A DNA stretch of 64,000 nucleotides from Sipunculus nudus (Eukaryota; Annelida; Sipuncula; Golfingiida; Sipunculidae). The DNA is taken from the NCBI GenBank assembly GCA_026874595.1, contig CM049306.1:19151019-19215018 (forward strand), in the 5' to 3' direction. Position 1 is the stretch's first letter; the number at the start of each line of letters is the position of its first letter. Positions 1 to 15,300 of this stretch are shown piece by piece. A program made the translations under genes and the position numbers. Below the pieces are notes generated by a model. It saw nothing but the letters and a program-made list of their open reading frames with translations. It had not been told where the DNA came from and did not search any database.

Positions 1-146
1 AAGTTCATTATTTGAATGAAACAAGTATTCCAATTATGCATCAACCTGGATCCCACGATGCACCACCTATGTTTGGTGCCCACAATGCATCAGCTCCCTT
101 CCCATGGTGCATTGTGTACTTTTCACATGACCCAACATGCGACTTC

Positions 147-152
147 TTTATT
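147..152 (-). terminator. Possible FHIP2A polyadenylation signal
   Basis: AATAAA on the minus strand, about 60 nt after the FHIP2A stop. A site so close would give a very short 3' UTR, so other sites beyond the left edge are possible. Confidence 0.4.
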
Positions 153-212
153 TTCAGCCTAATCACTGGGATGATATTTCTAACCACCTGCACAGGTATG
201 ACACAGTCAGTC

Positions 213-318
213 TTACATGGTAGCCTTTGCATGGTACTTGACAAAAGCAATGGCAGCCAGCTCCTTACAGAACTCCTCCAGGATTATTACACCTTCCAAT
301 GTCTGAGAATCCTCAAAC
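213..318 (-). CDS. FHIP2A: FHIP2A exon 17 (stop codon)
   Basis: Residues 839-873, [20 protein letters not shown] then [14 protein letters not shown] and a TAA stop at 213-215. The match to human [25 protein letters not shown] is nearly residue for residue. A 4.9-kb intron precedes it. Confidence 0.94.
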
Positions 319-3300
319 CTGTAAAACAGACAAGTGGTACCATTATTGGTATTATAGATGATGGATCATCTCAACTTTGTTATATACTGATAATAGCAAA
401 GAGCTCATAGCAAGAGAGACATAGGGAATACCCACTTTACTGAACACATTACCATTACAGCAAGTCACAAATACATAAACTGAAGCTATATATCACAATT
501 ACATTATCTGAAATGAGAAACAAGGAGAGATTATACATGTTAGTAACTAACTATTTTAACCAGTGCCATGCTAATATGTATTGATAACACTTGATTTATC
601 AGTTTTGGATAACTTTACACATTTAGACCTGACTAGCAGGAGGCATTAAATTTTGTCGCTCTGGTTACATATTTCTGCTGGGCCAGTGCTTATTTGATAA
701 ATTAAAGAAATGAACAATGCTACACAACTGAGTCACCTAAAATATACTCTGAAATTAATAATATCACATTCAAGGACCCAATGAAATTTAGCAACAATGT
801 TCAAATAGTGTTAAAGGGGCAACTAAGGCAAATTACCATAGAACCCCTTTTAATCACCGCAGCCATAAATAGGAACTTTATTTTCAGCTTGAGGCAAAAA
901 ATCTCTAGCACAAATAAGTATAGTGAAGGAGGGTAAGGAACTCAATACCAAGAATAAACTGCCATCCTATTTTTATGTTTACTTGAAGGATAAATATCAG
1001 TTTGCACATTATTTCTGTTGTAATCCACTCGATATGAAAACACAGGAATAAGGTTTATTTTTAAAATTTGATGACAATTTAGCCCATGGACATATTCTGC
1101 TCGTTCTACTTCTGTGAGAGAATAAAACATTTAAAATATATTTAGATAAGAAATTGGGTATACAATGACTCCAACATAGATTGAAAGCACAAAAAGGTTT
1201 AATGTCTTTGGAATGCCATAGGTTCAATAAATAGGTAATATAGATCTAAAGATAGTAACTAAAATGAAAGCCTGGGATAAACACATGGAATATATACAGT
1301 GACAAAGCAAATCATGTGAGAGAAGCAAGTCATATGACATGAAAGCTTTGTGTGTGGGGTTCCTTAGCATTATCATCAATGTCAAATAGCTATGATATCA
1401 TAATACGCCATGGGATTGGGTATTGTCATATACAATGAAATTGATATTTACATGACTCTTGCTAATTAGACCATAATGGGAACAGAGATTATGAGCCTAA
1501 TCTTCAAAATATAGATCAAAATTATTATTGCTTGCAGTTTTATTTTTCCTTCTACTTTAAAACATGTTAGGAATAATATTGAACTTCTCCTGCAACTCAA
1601 ATGTTAGTCCACTATTTGTGATGTGTTCACTGCATCTTTATTAGACAAGAAAAAAATAAATACATGTAAATTGATATATGGGAAACATCTGCAATTGAGT
1701 CTATCAATATGTCCCAAAAACTTGATAGCAGGACTGCTTTGGTCAGCAATATAAAATTAAATACTTGCACTTATTAAACAGGTATAACCATAGATGCATA
1801 TATATCATGCTTCAAGCTACTGGTTTGAACTATTTTCTGTAAACGTGGAGGCAAATTTAAGGGGTTTCTGAATCAATCAAAACCTTGACTTCTCAGGATC
1901 CTTAATTCATACATGATTCTAATTAACTTTAAATTAAGATTAATATCATAATGATATCGCTGATACAAAGCCAATGTCATATCTCTGACTTCAAAACAAA
2001 ACTTGATGTCAATATACTGATGAATAAACTAATACAACTAGCATGCAAGCTTTAAAGTGCATTGAATAATCAGGTGTCGTGATATGATGAATAATGTGTA
2101 CAATTCATCTTAATATAGTGATAATATTTGTATATAATTTCTTGGTGAATGATTCTGTATTTCTAAACGCCCCTCTAATACCCCTAAAAAGCAACCTTCT
2201 AATACTAATATTTTTCATATAAATTCATGTAGCCACATTTTTAAAAAACAATTACCCATTTAATTCAACAGTGTACAGTGGAGCCTGCTACTCATGTACA
2301 TTAACAGATTGGGCAATAGAGACTACTAACCAAAGAGATGTTAGTAATTCAGAGTATAAAATTATCTTCAAAGGACCACAAAAATTATCAGCACTAATAT
2401 TAGCTCCTCTGGCTTAAAAGAGACTTCCAAGACACTGGAGGGGTATCACATGCCATGTTGAAAACTGAACTTAAATGATCTATATATGTCAAATCTATAT
2501 ATTTTTCAAGTAGGGTGCTACTGAGAGAAAACCAGACAAAGCTTGAAATGTTTTGTTTACTCCTTTGCATCATCCTGTTACAAAAAGATTCTGTTACACT
2601 TACAGATCATTCCATTGGTAAATTTCACTGCCTGCTTATAGAATTTCTGATTGCAAACAAGCATGTCAAGGTGATTGACAGCATTATTGTACATAGCACA
2701 GGAAATGATGGCGGTCATGAATGAAATGAGATTTGTTCTCAGGTTTGTACATTTAACTTTTTATTGGACATTCCTCACTTATTGTTATAGCATAATATTA
2801 AAATTACCAAACCAGTTATGTAGAGCAATGTCATTGTGATAATACAGACAGCCAACTGCAGTGCAGTTTCATAAGAATGAATACAAAATGATGTTTTCAT
2901 GACTACACAAATACTGAATAGAATTTCCATTATAGTGGGTGTTCATAGTAGAAGGTACCACTGTAGCTCAGACCTTAAAAAACATGCATTGTTTCAGTGA
3001 AGATAAAAAACGACAGTGCCTGGGATGAAGATAGTGCAGATTTAATCCTTGAAGCCCCTACATAAGCAGACTTACCCGGTGGAGGCAGCACATGGCTTTA
3101 GGCTGACAAAACATACACATGCTAGGTCAGTGCACATATTATAGTGACCATTCCCCAGTTTATGAAATTTTTTCATTCTCAGACATGCACTAATTCTGAT
3201 GAACTTTACAGAAATAAGTTTTAACAAGGGGGTAACAAGTTTACACATTCTGGAAGGAGCTAAATAAGCATGCAGTTTACATTTATTAAGTTACAGTGAC

Positions 3301-6300
3301 ATATTAAAAGATAATAAGGGTTTTTTTATATGTGTGAATTACTATATATAAAAATATAAATATATATATATATATATCTTACTTTCAGCTAGAGCAAGAT
3401 TTTATTTTATTTCTGTATTTTTTACAAAGAGTGTAGGAATCTATTTCTGACCATCATTATATATTTTTACAGCTAATAAGACTGCATTATGAGTGGTTAT
3501 ATTTATGGCAATGTTTCAATGTTAGATCTGGCCTTAAAAAATTTAAAGTTTAATGAACTAAACAACAAAAAGATGCCAGATGTCCATATAATGATAACCT
3601 CTTATATTGACTTTGTAGCCCAAGCAGGTAAAAAGACTGCCTTGTTAACAGCTGGCAGGCCTAGAAAATGGGGTAACTTCTATTGCTCACTCGACCTCTC
3701 AGATGAATTTAAGAACCTATCATCATTTCTTTTATCAAATATATTTATCATGCCATCAAAATTGACAGCCTGGTTCTGATGTCATTAAGTAGAATGCCGT
3801 TGTGAATAGGTTATTATATATCTATCACAGCATTAACATGTTTTATATTTGATTACCTTGTGCATTAACATGTTTTATATTTGATTACCTTGTGGGCAAA
3901 CTCAGCATCCTGTGTTAGAACCAAAACTGATATATTCCACAGCCAAAAGCTCATAAGGGAGAGAAATAAAGCCAGCACCAGTCTATCTTCACAAACACAA
4001 ATAAAATACTACATTTTTCTGTAGTACTAAAGCTTATCAAAATTCTAAGATCTTTTAGAAACCTGAGATCATGGTTAACACATGGTTATACAATGGTATA
4101 TAATTTAAACCTTTGTTTTCAAATTCTCACCAAAGGGATATGTATGTAATTTGCTTCTGAATTTTCACTTAATAAATCCAAACTAATATTTTTTCTACAG
4201 CTAACACTCTGAAATGTTCACAGTAATACAATGTGTCATATATTCACCTAACAATCTTGTAAAGAAATTTAAGGTGTAAAGAAATCCGGACCAGAAAACT
4301 GATTATAGGTTAAGCGTATTCACCAATGCTGCCTTATATATGAAAATAAAAACCCAGAACCTCTTGCATTGTGTTATATACAGTACATATTATTATGCTA
4401 CAGAAACCAAATGGCTATGCACCTTAGTTAGGAGACCTGAGACTGAGAAAATAAGAAAATGAGCTACTCCCTAAAGCCTCTCTACAATACTACCCACAGC
4501 CATGCACAGAGAGTCCACAACATTAACAGACTACATACCTGCGTTTTGTCTTTCTGCTAATTCATGAGGTAAAAGGAAACAAGCACACATCATGCCCAGT
4601 GAATGGTCACATGCAACATGCTTCTAATCAACTGATTATCTGTACTTTGTAGTTTTCAAGCTCTACCGAGAACAATAATTACCAGCAGTGTTATTTTACT
4701 TATAGTCCTTATGTAATTTTGCATTGGTCATGTTACATTATTTTTATTCCATATATTAACTGCTTGCAAAAGCCGCCTTACACAACAGGAGAGAGTGCCC
4801 CAGCATAGGGACAGGAATGCTCTGACTGAAGGGAGTCGGTTATTGCAGATTTTCATAAAATTTCTTCTAATTACAATCTGCAATACCCAATTCTCACAGG
4901 TACTGTGCCCTGAGAGCCATATACAGCAAAGGTGGCCTTTGCAAGCAATGTGTAAGTGGAATGAGTAGTAACTGACCATTGTTTAAGGACCTGGTTAGTT
5001 GTACTAAGCAAAATCATTTAAATCGTCAGTTATTATTAATCAAATTACTGATATCTTTTACAAATTTGATTTAATTTGTATTTTTTAATGAGTATGCAGT
5101 GGTGCAAATGCTAGAATTTATCACTGACAGAGTGCTTTTTTCATACTACTTCAATAGCTGTATATTTGGTGTACTGCTGAGAGAGTGAGACACTATCTCA
5201 TCATATATGTCCACTATACCTTCTGATGTTGTTTGAGAAGCCAATCAGTTGTTTTCTGACCAGCACCAGCCTCTTGGACAAGTCCTGGGAGGGCTTTAAC
5301 CGGGTGTGAAGATCTTGGACTACCTGCAGGTCATCAGGTACAAATATATTAGTCCTTTTAAAAACAATAATCTTTGCATATCTTGGAAAAGATTTTCCAA
5401 TATTTGCCTTGAGTAATTTTTTCAGCTGCATACAATTACATTAAGTTCATCAAGTCCATCTTATTACAGTCTCAGCAGCAAGATTCAGTAATCACTGGGA
5501 CACCTAATTGTGGGTACAACTCTATTAAGGGCAACTCTCAAGCAGTCCCTTGAACAGTTCACTTGGTGTTCTAAAGCATCTTTTATGCAGGCACCTCTCT
5601 GTTATTACAGCAAACTTATTGCCCTACCCCCTCCCCATAGTCTCTAACTGGAAGGTTCCAATGTATAAGAATTTTCAAGCAAAAAATATTTGTAACATGT
5701 GGGGGGTTCCTTTACTTTGATGTGTAATGCTACTATTTATTTAAACTATTTTTTAATAGTCTGTAAAGTGTGCACAATTATATGTTAAACTTCTGGTACC
5801 TGTTTGAAACATGAATTTGTAAACAGGACACTATTTCTGGTCATACCTGAAGTTCATTAATGACAGCATGGCTTTAATGAAAATATCTGAGAAATAAGTG
5901 TATATAGCATTAGCTTACCTTACTGAGCACCTGTGGTAAGGTACGGCAGCCATCCTTGACCTTGATGAAAGGATCCAGCATTAAATCATTTATACTGGGA
6001 TGAGGCAGCATAGCTAAGCTAGCCAGCAGTGATGTAACGTGGAGGTTAACTTCGTAACTCTGTCAATATAATACAAGATCATTTGTCAACACACATATCC
6101 TTAACACTATCAAGAATGTATCAACTGAAAAAGATTCATAAATATGTCTTTATAGTTGGATTGTAGTCATACAATGTTATCATAATCATGGTCCCACTAT
6201 GGGGCTCAACATTAATGGTTAACTGCTTGCCCCTCTGAAAAGTTCCAGAAAATGGTGGTAGGGCGACTAAAAGTTGCCTCCCACTTGCCAAAATGGGCGA

Positions 6301-9300
6301 GTGGGCCTAATAAACCTTTGCCCAATGACCTGAATCTAAACTAATCTTCAGTTAGCCACTTTCTTTCTTGGAGAAATGAAACTATATTGTTAATACCTCT
6401 TTATCTTAAATTACCTGTACTTTACCTATACAAAAACTAAATGGAAACATTTTTAACTAGACATTTCTTGGCACCGCAGGTGCCAGAGTATCCCCAGACA
6501 TAGTAGGCTCCCCCCTTTAAGAATAGGCCCCCATTTTTAGCAGCATATACTGACACTTGGCAAGCAATTATTGTTTCTTCCATCTATCAATCCACAATCT
6601 TTTTGAAGATGTTGGTCCTGTGACCTTGACCTTTGACCTCATGACCCTAAAATCAATTCGGGTCTTGCTTTTCCAATGGGACATATACAAGTCAAGTTTG
6701 AAATCTATACATCAATAAAAGCAGGAATTATCATCCAGAAACTAATTTTTGGACAGATTGCTCCTGTGACCTTCACCTTTGACCTTGTGACCTCAAAATT
6801 GATAGGGGTCTTCCACTCTTGGCAGGTGAACTATATGTGCAAGATGAAAGATCTGAGATGAATTATTTGGCTGAAAATGCATCAACAATCTTTTTAAATA
6901 TGTGTCCTGTGACCTTGACCTTTGACCTCATGACCTCAAAATCAATTAGGGTCTTGCTTTTCCAATGGGTCATATACAAGTCAAGTTTTGAAATCCATAC
7001 ATCGATAAAAGCAGGAATTATCATCAAGAAACTAATTTTTGGACAGATGGCCCTTGTGACCTTCACCTTTGATCTTGTGACCTAAAAATTGATAGGGGTC
7101 TTCCTCTATTGGCAGATGAACTATATGTGCAAGATGAAAGGTCTGAGATGAAATGTTTGGCTGAAAATGCATCCACAATCTTTTTAAAGATGTGTCCTGT
7201 GACCTTGACCTTTGACCTCATGACCCCAAAATCAACTGGAGTCTTGCTTTTTCAATGGGACATATATAAGTCAAGTTTGAAATCCATACATGGATAAAAG
7301 CAGGAATTATCATCAAGAAACTAATTTTTTGACAGATAGGTCCTGTGGCCTTGACCTCTGACCTTGTGACCCAAACATTGATATGGATCATCCACTATTG
7401 GCAAGTGAGCTATATACTGAAGATGGAAGACCTTGGATGAAAGTTTGGCTTAAAATGCATCCACAGTATCTTTTAAGATGTGAGTCCAGTGACCTTGACC
7501 TTTGACCTCATGACCCTAGAACCTATAGGGTTCTTACCTTAGTGGTGGGCCATACATAAGTCATGTTTGAAATCCATATGGCTATCAACACTGGAGATAT
7601 CATAAGAGGTGTGTGGTTTTCACCAAATATGGACACATTAAAGGTCAAGGCCACTCTCATGATAAAGGTCATGACCCAAATGTAAATAGACCTCATCCCA
7701 TAACCCATCTCTCTACATGTGCATAATATAAAAAAAATCTGTCCATTAGTTTTTGATTTATAATGCTTACAGTACTGTCAAGTGGCAATCATGGGGGTAT
7801 TAAAAGGTGTGAAAACAAGAAAAGGATAATAGGTGGCGCCACCAGTTTCCGGTATATTGCAAGGCTATCCAAGATCTTCGGTCACCTTGATTTTTGGACC
7901 AGTCCATGCAAGCTTCCTTGAGATATTTAAGAATTTGTGTTATTTTCAGCAAAAATGGACCTATTCAAGGTCAAGGTCACTCTCCTAGCATAGGTCATGA
8001 CCCCATTTTCAATAGGCTTTCTCCCCTTACCTATATCTATACAAATGTAAAGTTTGAAAAAGATCAGTGAAATATTTTTATAATTATCCCGCTCACAAGG
8101 TTTTTCTGCGGCGGCGGTGGGACCGTCGTGAAACCATAGTATCCCGACTTTGTCTGGGGATACAATAAACAACCATCTGGACATGTTTGTTGTCTTAAAT
8201 TAAAACATGCTCCACAATCATTTGTAACACCTTTTTTTTTGTCTTTTTGGTTGCTGTTATTGATTTTCTCAGGGCAAGTAAAATTTCATAGAGGACAAGT
8301 GAAAGCTAGATGTTACTCACCCAGCTGGTCAGAAACTTTTGAAAGTTAATTTCAAGCCATTCATTTAATATATATATATACAGTTTTGAAAAGTATCTGT
8401 TATTCAAGTGACAACATGACATGACTGGAAAACCTGTAATGGATACTATGTAAAGCAGGCCTATATATTTATGATGCAGATATCTCTCTGTAATTTTTAT
8501 ACATTGACAAAGATTATTGTCTATTGAATTACATTATTTAATTTCAATTCTCAATATTAATTTAACATATTAAAAGCAGTAAAACTGTAAAAATATAAGT
8601 TAAAAAACAAAACATATTGAAAATAAGTGCATTAATCCAAAGAAGATGTAACACACAATATATTACAGTACACCCTCTTCCACTGACCTGATCCAGAAGT
8701 CCACTCAATTTATCAAGTAAAACTTTGAGGAATGCTGCTTCTGTGTACGACTCTTCACTAGATACAGGCTCCTCCTGGTGGTTCTGTGGCCAATCAAACC
8801 CCTGGCACTGGTTGTGCACATCACGATGCTGAAAACAATCAAATACTTCAAGTGTACCACCTAACTGGGAAGCGCATAAGTTTAATCCAACACATAAGCT
8901 ACAAGCTTAAGCCACCACATTTCTGTAGACACTGAACAAACCCTGACCATTATTTAATCAATGCCTGGAGAAAATGCAAGTCTTTCACTCTTGCTTAATA
9001 ACTGTTACATTAAACTATACATTTAAATTTAATAATCATATAATCTACATCACTTAGTTATGGGTATAAGGTTACAGAAAAAGCTAATGATAATACATCA
9101 TCAGGTGACAAACAACATCATTGTGACTACTGTGGTTGGCTTCATTTTCGCGAGGCTGAAATTTCGCGATTTCTCAATTTTTAATGTTTCGCGAGGGGTT
9201 CATTTTCGCGATCTCACCAGAACCTATATCAAATCTTTGGTAAAGCCATACCTGTGTGTATTATAAAATGAGAATCTGTCATGAGTTTGTGATATTCTTC

Positions 9301-12300
9301 TCATAGAACGATGGGCCCGTACACACAGCACAGGTAGTTTAGTTCAAATTTAAGGGAACGTTTTCCCTATATCTGCATGGATGTTACTCATTATAACATT
9401 TCTCATTGTTCTAACCTATTCCCATAGAAATATTGGCAACACTTAATAAGGACATACTCAATTGGCCAATTATTCCCGAGGGTTACATTTTCGCGATTAT
9501 TTCCCATTCGCGAATATCGCGAAATTAAAACCCTCGTGAACAAAAAGGCAACCACAGTATTTATCACTGGGTGTTATAACAACATATGAGTGAACAATCT
9601 GTGTATTTTTGTTAAGCCCTTCACTTTGTGACATAATAACCACAAGTCTACAATGTAACATTTTGTATTCCCACATACAGCATGACATTAATGAATACAC
9701 GAATACAATGAATAAAATAATTCAACTGAATTCCCTTGGCTGTGCATCATATATTTTGCAGTGAAAGCACTTAAAAATGTCAGCAGATCTTAACAAACTT
9801 AAGTGTTATTCAGACATTCTAACAAAATCCATCACATAAACAGGACCTAAAGAATGGACTAACAGATAAAATATCAGTTTTTTTTTCACTATTATGAAAT
9901 ATCCATGTTGCTGCTAATATAATAAACATCATTCCCTTTACCCCTGGTATACATTCAGCCAACCAAAGTGCTGCACAGTTTTAATAAGCATGAAGAAAAC
10001 CTTACCTGTCTGTGAGCATCTCTAAGGTAGGTGTCATAACCACTGTCTCCCATCTGCTGAGAGGACTTGGCCCACTCTGGTAGCAATAACAGGAAGCTAA
10101 AACACATGAACATGAACATGTCATTGTTTTGATTATTTCAGACCTTAAATACACTGAACAGCTACAGTTCTTAACAAAATGCCCATGAAAGAAATTTCAA
10201 TATTGTTACCTAGCAGATGAACTGAATTTCAAATGGGTTTCACTTTTGATATTTGATAGTGCACATTATCAAACTTGTGTCAGGCTTCTTCAATTTTTTT
10301 CATGGAAATTCCTGAAATGGTTCTTGAGATAATCCACACAAAAGAAAATGACAGACAGACAGAAAACCTAATTACTAAAGGCCTAATCATCAATCTGCAA
10401 TCAGTATATGATTAGGCATTCAATAAGCCAGTGTTACAATTCTGGTGGGATAAGCAGAGAGGGACTTACAAGTTGATGACTTTATGGATGTTATCAGAGT
10501 CTGCTGGTGCTGTGGGTGAGGAGCCTGGTGAACTCTGGAAACTTGCATCAGACTCTTTATCTGTAACAAGAGAAACTCTGTGGTCGTATAAAAGACTTAT
10601 AGAGGTGTTATTTATATCTTTCTGAGCCTACGTTTCTTAAAATAAATTATATTTTAACTTCAATTTCTAAGACATTCTGCTCAGTAAATTCAGGCTTTAT
10701 GTAAAGTTCTTCAGAAATCAGGTTTGATGTAATCTAGTGAAAATAAAACTCTTTTAATTTATTCTGTAAGGTTATAAACCACATTAAGGGAAAACATGAA
10801 AGGCATTCTGATGAGGTCGGGGAAGGGGGTTTTGAACATAATTTGCACCTGAAAAGTAGTAAGTAATTAATCTAAATATTTGTAGTCATATCAAATATAT
10901 AAAGTGTCAAAGAACAGCTGAACATAATTTTATGCTGTTTACATTTTGAATTTTCTACAGAAGAAAGATTAATATAAAGAGGGTAACCTGCACTATCTTG
11001 TCTCCATAGGCCATCTGTCATCGGTGAACTATCCCCTCCACTTGGTGCTGCAGTAACTGAGTTCACTAGACTGTCTGCGTTGCCCTCCAGGAGATCCTCA
11101 GGAGCAGTGCTGACATCTGGTGGCAGCTCCAGGCTTACATCACTAGTTTTTGTTGGACTTTCAGGATCTTCACTGCCACCTGCTGGGCTTTGCTCAGAAC
11201 TAGTTCCCAGTGCACTGTCTTGATCAGTGCTGTTTTCTTGTGTATTTGACACAGTTTGGTCACTGTTTGCTTTTTGTGCTTCATCCTTTACTACATCATT
11301 ATCCCCTGATGTTACATCTTGATCTACATCATCATTAACTACATTGTCATCTCTACTGTCCTTTTCAGTTTCAGTTTCTCCAGCTGCTGTGGTGTTATCT
11401 GTTGAATGACTCTGCTCTTCAGCAGTAGTGGCTGGTGGCTTTACCTCAGTGGTTTCTGAACTCTCTGGTTCGGAGGCAGAGACAAGTCTATTTGGTAGGC
11501 TCTCTTCATCCTTGATGGATTCCTCTTTTGTCTGCGCAGACTCAGAGATTGTTTGTTTATTGTCTACAGCACTTTCCTGTTCATTATTAACTGCCAGATA
11601 AGTCCTTCCAGCAAGATTATTGAGCAATAAACTCTGGACAATGTTTTTATGTGGTTTATGCAGCATAGTTCCCACCAGATTCAATGTTGTTATGCTCAGC
11701 TACAAAAAAATAAGATTATTTACTTTTTGTTAAACAAACAGATTAGAGAAGTGTAAATTCAGTCATATAAACTACATTCATTTAGAACTGGCCTTGCAGT
11801 GTAAGAACCACCACATAATAAACATAGATGAAAGAGGTCACAGGTGCTCAGTAAACTGCAGTTTCAAGACCTTTTGTATTTAATTAAATGTGAACTCATG
11901 TCTACCTAAAGTATATTTATATAATAATCACTCCCAACATCAGTCAATCTTTGTTACCTTCCACAGGATTATACTGTATTTAATTATTAACCGAAAAGCT
12001 AAATGAGCTTAATTAATTGAGCTAAATGAATTACAGCTCCATAGATGCTAATTAAAATGGATTCTATTAAAAAGATGATGTACCAGTAAGAAGGGACCCA
12101 TTAAAGAAACAATAACCTTTCAGGGACTAAAATGTTGTTACAATTATTCAAATATTAGATGCTTTTCATTGATGGTATCCAACTAAATGAATACAAATTC
12201 ATGATTCTTGAATAATTTTTTAAAACAATATTGAATTTTTCAATGAGTAGCACTATTTGAAGTAGAACCCTAAAGGCCAAAACACACTGGTGCGAGTGGC

Positions 12301-15300
12301 ACATGTGTGGCAAGCATTCATACAGTAGGCACACAGCATTTTCAAAACAGACTGGTGGCACATGGCAATTTTGTGAAATAGCTGTGGAATATCGAGACTT
12401 TTTGTGGTATTTTATGTTTGTCTAAGAAATACAGCTCTCTTTAGTGAAAGTTAACTAGATAAATAGTCATGATATCACTAATGAACAATTATTATGATTT
12501 AATGAACATAATAATATGTTTCTATACGAATATATATGCTTGTAATTAACATATCAAAGAACTGAATATAAACATGCATATGTCTATATCTAGTTGTTAT
12601 ATATTTTAAATTTATTCATATTATTTACAATATATTGTAGTTTACATATGAATAAAGTGTAAATAATTGCATTTTACTAGATTTTCAACAGACAAAATAC
12701 ATGTTTCCATGAAATCCGCACACGGCATGCAAAAATCGCTGTGGCAGAGATCGCAGAAACTTGCTGCGTGGCCTTCTGCCTGTCACCGGTGTATTTTGTT
12801 ATAAGTCATATATAGGGAAGCAATTTTTCCCTTGCTGCAAGCCTGTCGCATGAGTGCTGCCCACACCATTGTGTTTTGGCCATAAATCTTGCAGATGAAT
12901 TTTATTATTCATGAGCATTGATTTACCTTTTATCTAGTCATACTATATCAATAAAGTCACAATAATTTTTTTTAAAGAAGACATGAAAAACAAAAACAGT
13001 TTCTTTATAAAAACAAACATATTGTATGAGTTACCTCCTCAGACAGATGGTCACACCTCTCTATGAGTCTGGACTTTAACTGAGGTGAGCTGTGGCTTTC
13101 TTCTGCAGGGTCTTCTTCTCCAAGTGTAAAATCTATCAAGTCTGCCAAACAAATAGAGAATACTATCACATTAACAAACAACTTCCATGTATACTGAAAC
13201 AAAAAGTTTAATGAAAAGTATCTAAACAAAAACTGATCATGTGAAATGAACAAACATCACATACATATAGAAAAATATATAAAATCAAAGTAATATTATG
13301 GTTTTTTAACACTTGATTTTTAAATTTCAAACACACCAAAAAACTGTCTGTTTGTTTGTCTCATGATGGACAAAATATATTTTATGTAGTAATTTGTATA
13401 TGTATATTTTAACACAAGAGATGAACATTTACTCAAATTTACTGAAGACCACAATCATTTCTGCATAAATTTATTTTGAAATAAAAATATCCAAATAACT
13501 GTAGTGTCATAATACAATGTTTTTCAGAGGTCAAAACAGCTTTTCTGCTTTAGCATTTAGATCACAATGACAAAAATTGAAGGTAAAATATCTTTATTCC
13601 TTAAGTGAATATTGTGTTAACATTATTGAGAAACACAATTATCCAATTCTAAAGTAAAACAGATCAATATTTAATCCATTATTAAAATAACATGAAATGG
13701 ATTTACCTTCCAGCAGAGGTTGAGAGTACACCAACCTAACACAGTGACTTAGGAGGGAAGTAGCAGTGATGGAACCAGCCTCTGATCTGCAATTATTGTT
13801 ACATACAAGTTTATCATTGTGAAAATGCTTACTAGATAAAATGAAATTTATTCAAAACAGACTGCTGGAGGAAATTCATGTTAATTAATTATCTTAAGTG
13901 TAATGATGATTGTATAAATATACTGTTCTCAATAAAATTAGGAAAAGCAGGATATACTGTTTGTATGAACATTTATTGACACAATTAATAACCATTTTTA
14001 GGTAAAGCAGCTGCTATTTGTTTAATGGACAATATATGAAAATTTGAAATCCAGCAGTTTATCAAGTTATATAAATACCAGCTATTTTCACTTACGCTTG
14101 CAAGACAGCAGGTTCCAACTTTGCCCTGAAGAATTGCTCTTTGATATGACGTGCAAGAGATTTAGCAACAAATGGGTGAGAAATGTGAATCAACTGATCA
14201 CAAAAGTCCAGCCATGACATGAACGATGTTAAAGCTCGCTTCCCAGGAAAGTTAAACCTGTCCTCTGCCTCACTCTGAAGGTCCAGCCTGGAATGATGAA
14301 CAGAAACATCAACTTGTTGAAATAAATGCACACTAGTTTTGGCACAAAATCAGTTTTTAGATGATAATGATATAAAAAATTAATCACATAATATCATGAT
14401 ATCAGTATCAGGCTCAGGAACTCAAACTAATTTTCATATGACATTTATCAGCATTTCCCCCACTTCTAGAATTACCTTTTTTTTATCAAAGGATAGGTCG
14501 ATGGCCTGTTGGTGGCTGTGTCTACTGAATGATGATGAAGGTATTCATACTATAAGAATTATAAGTTATTATTAAGCCTTCTGAATTTCAGGTTTTATAT
14601 GCACGGATTAGGAATAATCCAGAAGTCATAACCTGTTGTTAAGACATTAGAGTGAATCTCTGAGGTTCTATAATGAAAGTTCACCATGAAGCCATTGAGA
14701 CACTGGCGAGGTTTGAACCAAGGACCTTCAGCTCTGAAGTCCAACATCTTAACCACTAGGTTACGTCCTACCCCCTTCTGGAACTACCTAACAGCTGGGG
14801 AATCCCCTCAGACTTTCCTGAGAATGTGATTCTGTCAGTTTGTCAGATATTATCATTTTGAACATATTTATAGCCAAGTATTTATCATAGTATAATGATT
14901 GGTTCTTTATTTAAAGAAATCCATGTGATTATTAAATAAATGTTGTTATTGAAAATATATGTTATTCTGAAAACAGACAGATCCTGAAAACCCTGAATTT
15001 GAGAATGTTTAATAAAGCATATTATTCTTGAACACTTTATGACCAAGAAATATCAATGTAATGTTAAATTAAATAAAATTTCAAATTTTAATTTTTTTAA
15101 CAGGATTAAGCAGAATTCATAAAAATATAAAACCATATTGCAAAAAACCTTTGCAGATTTAAAAATATATACAAATCAAGTGGTCAAAGAGCAATAGTTG
15201 GAGTTATATAAAGGAAAAGCTATAAATATCAGTTAAATATGTATGCATTGGAATGTTATCTGTCTTGACTGACATTTGTGCATGTCTTTAATTATGCTAT

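Noticed and set aside
12-410. 132-codon plus-strand ORF
   Set aside because: It is the antisense shadow of the last FHIP2A exon (213-318), which has far better evidence.
14709-14775. tRNA gene on the minus strand
   Set aside because: A and B boxes are present but no complete cloverleaf or 3' terminator; better explained as a SINE head.
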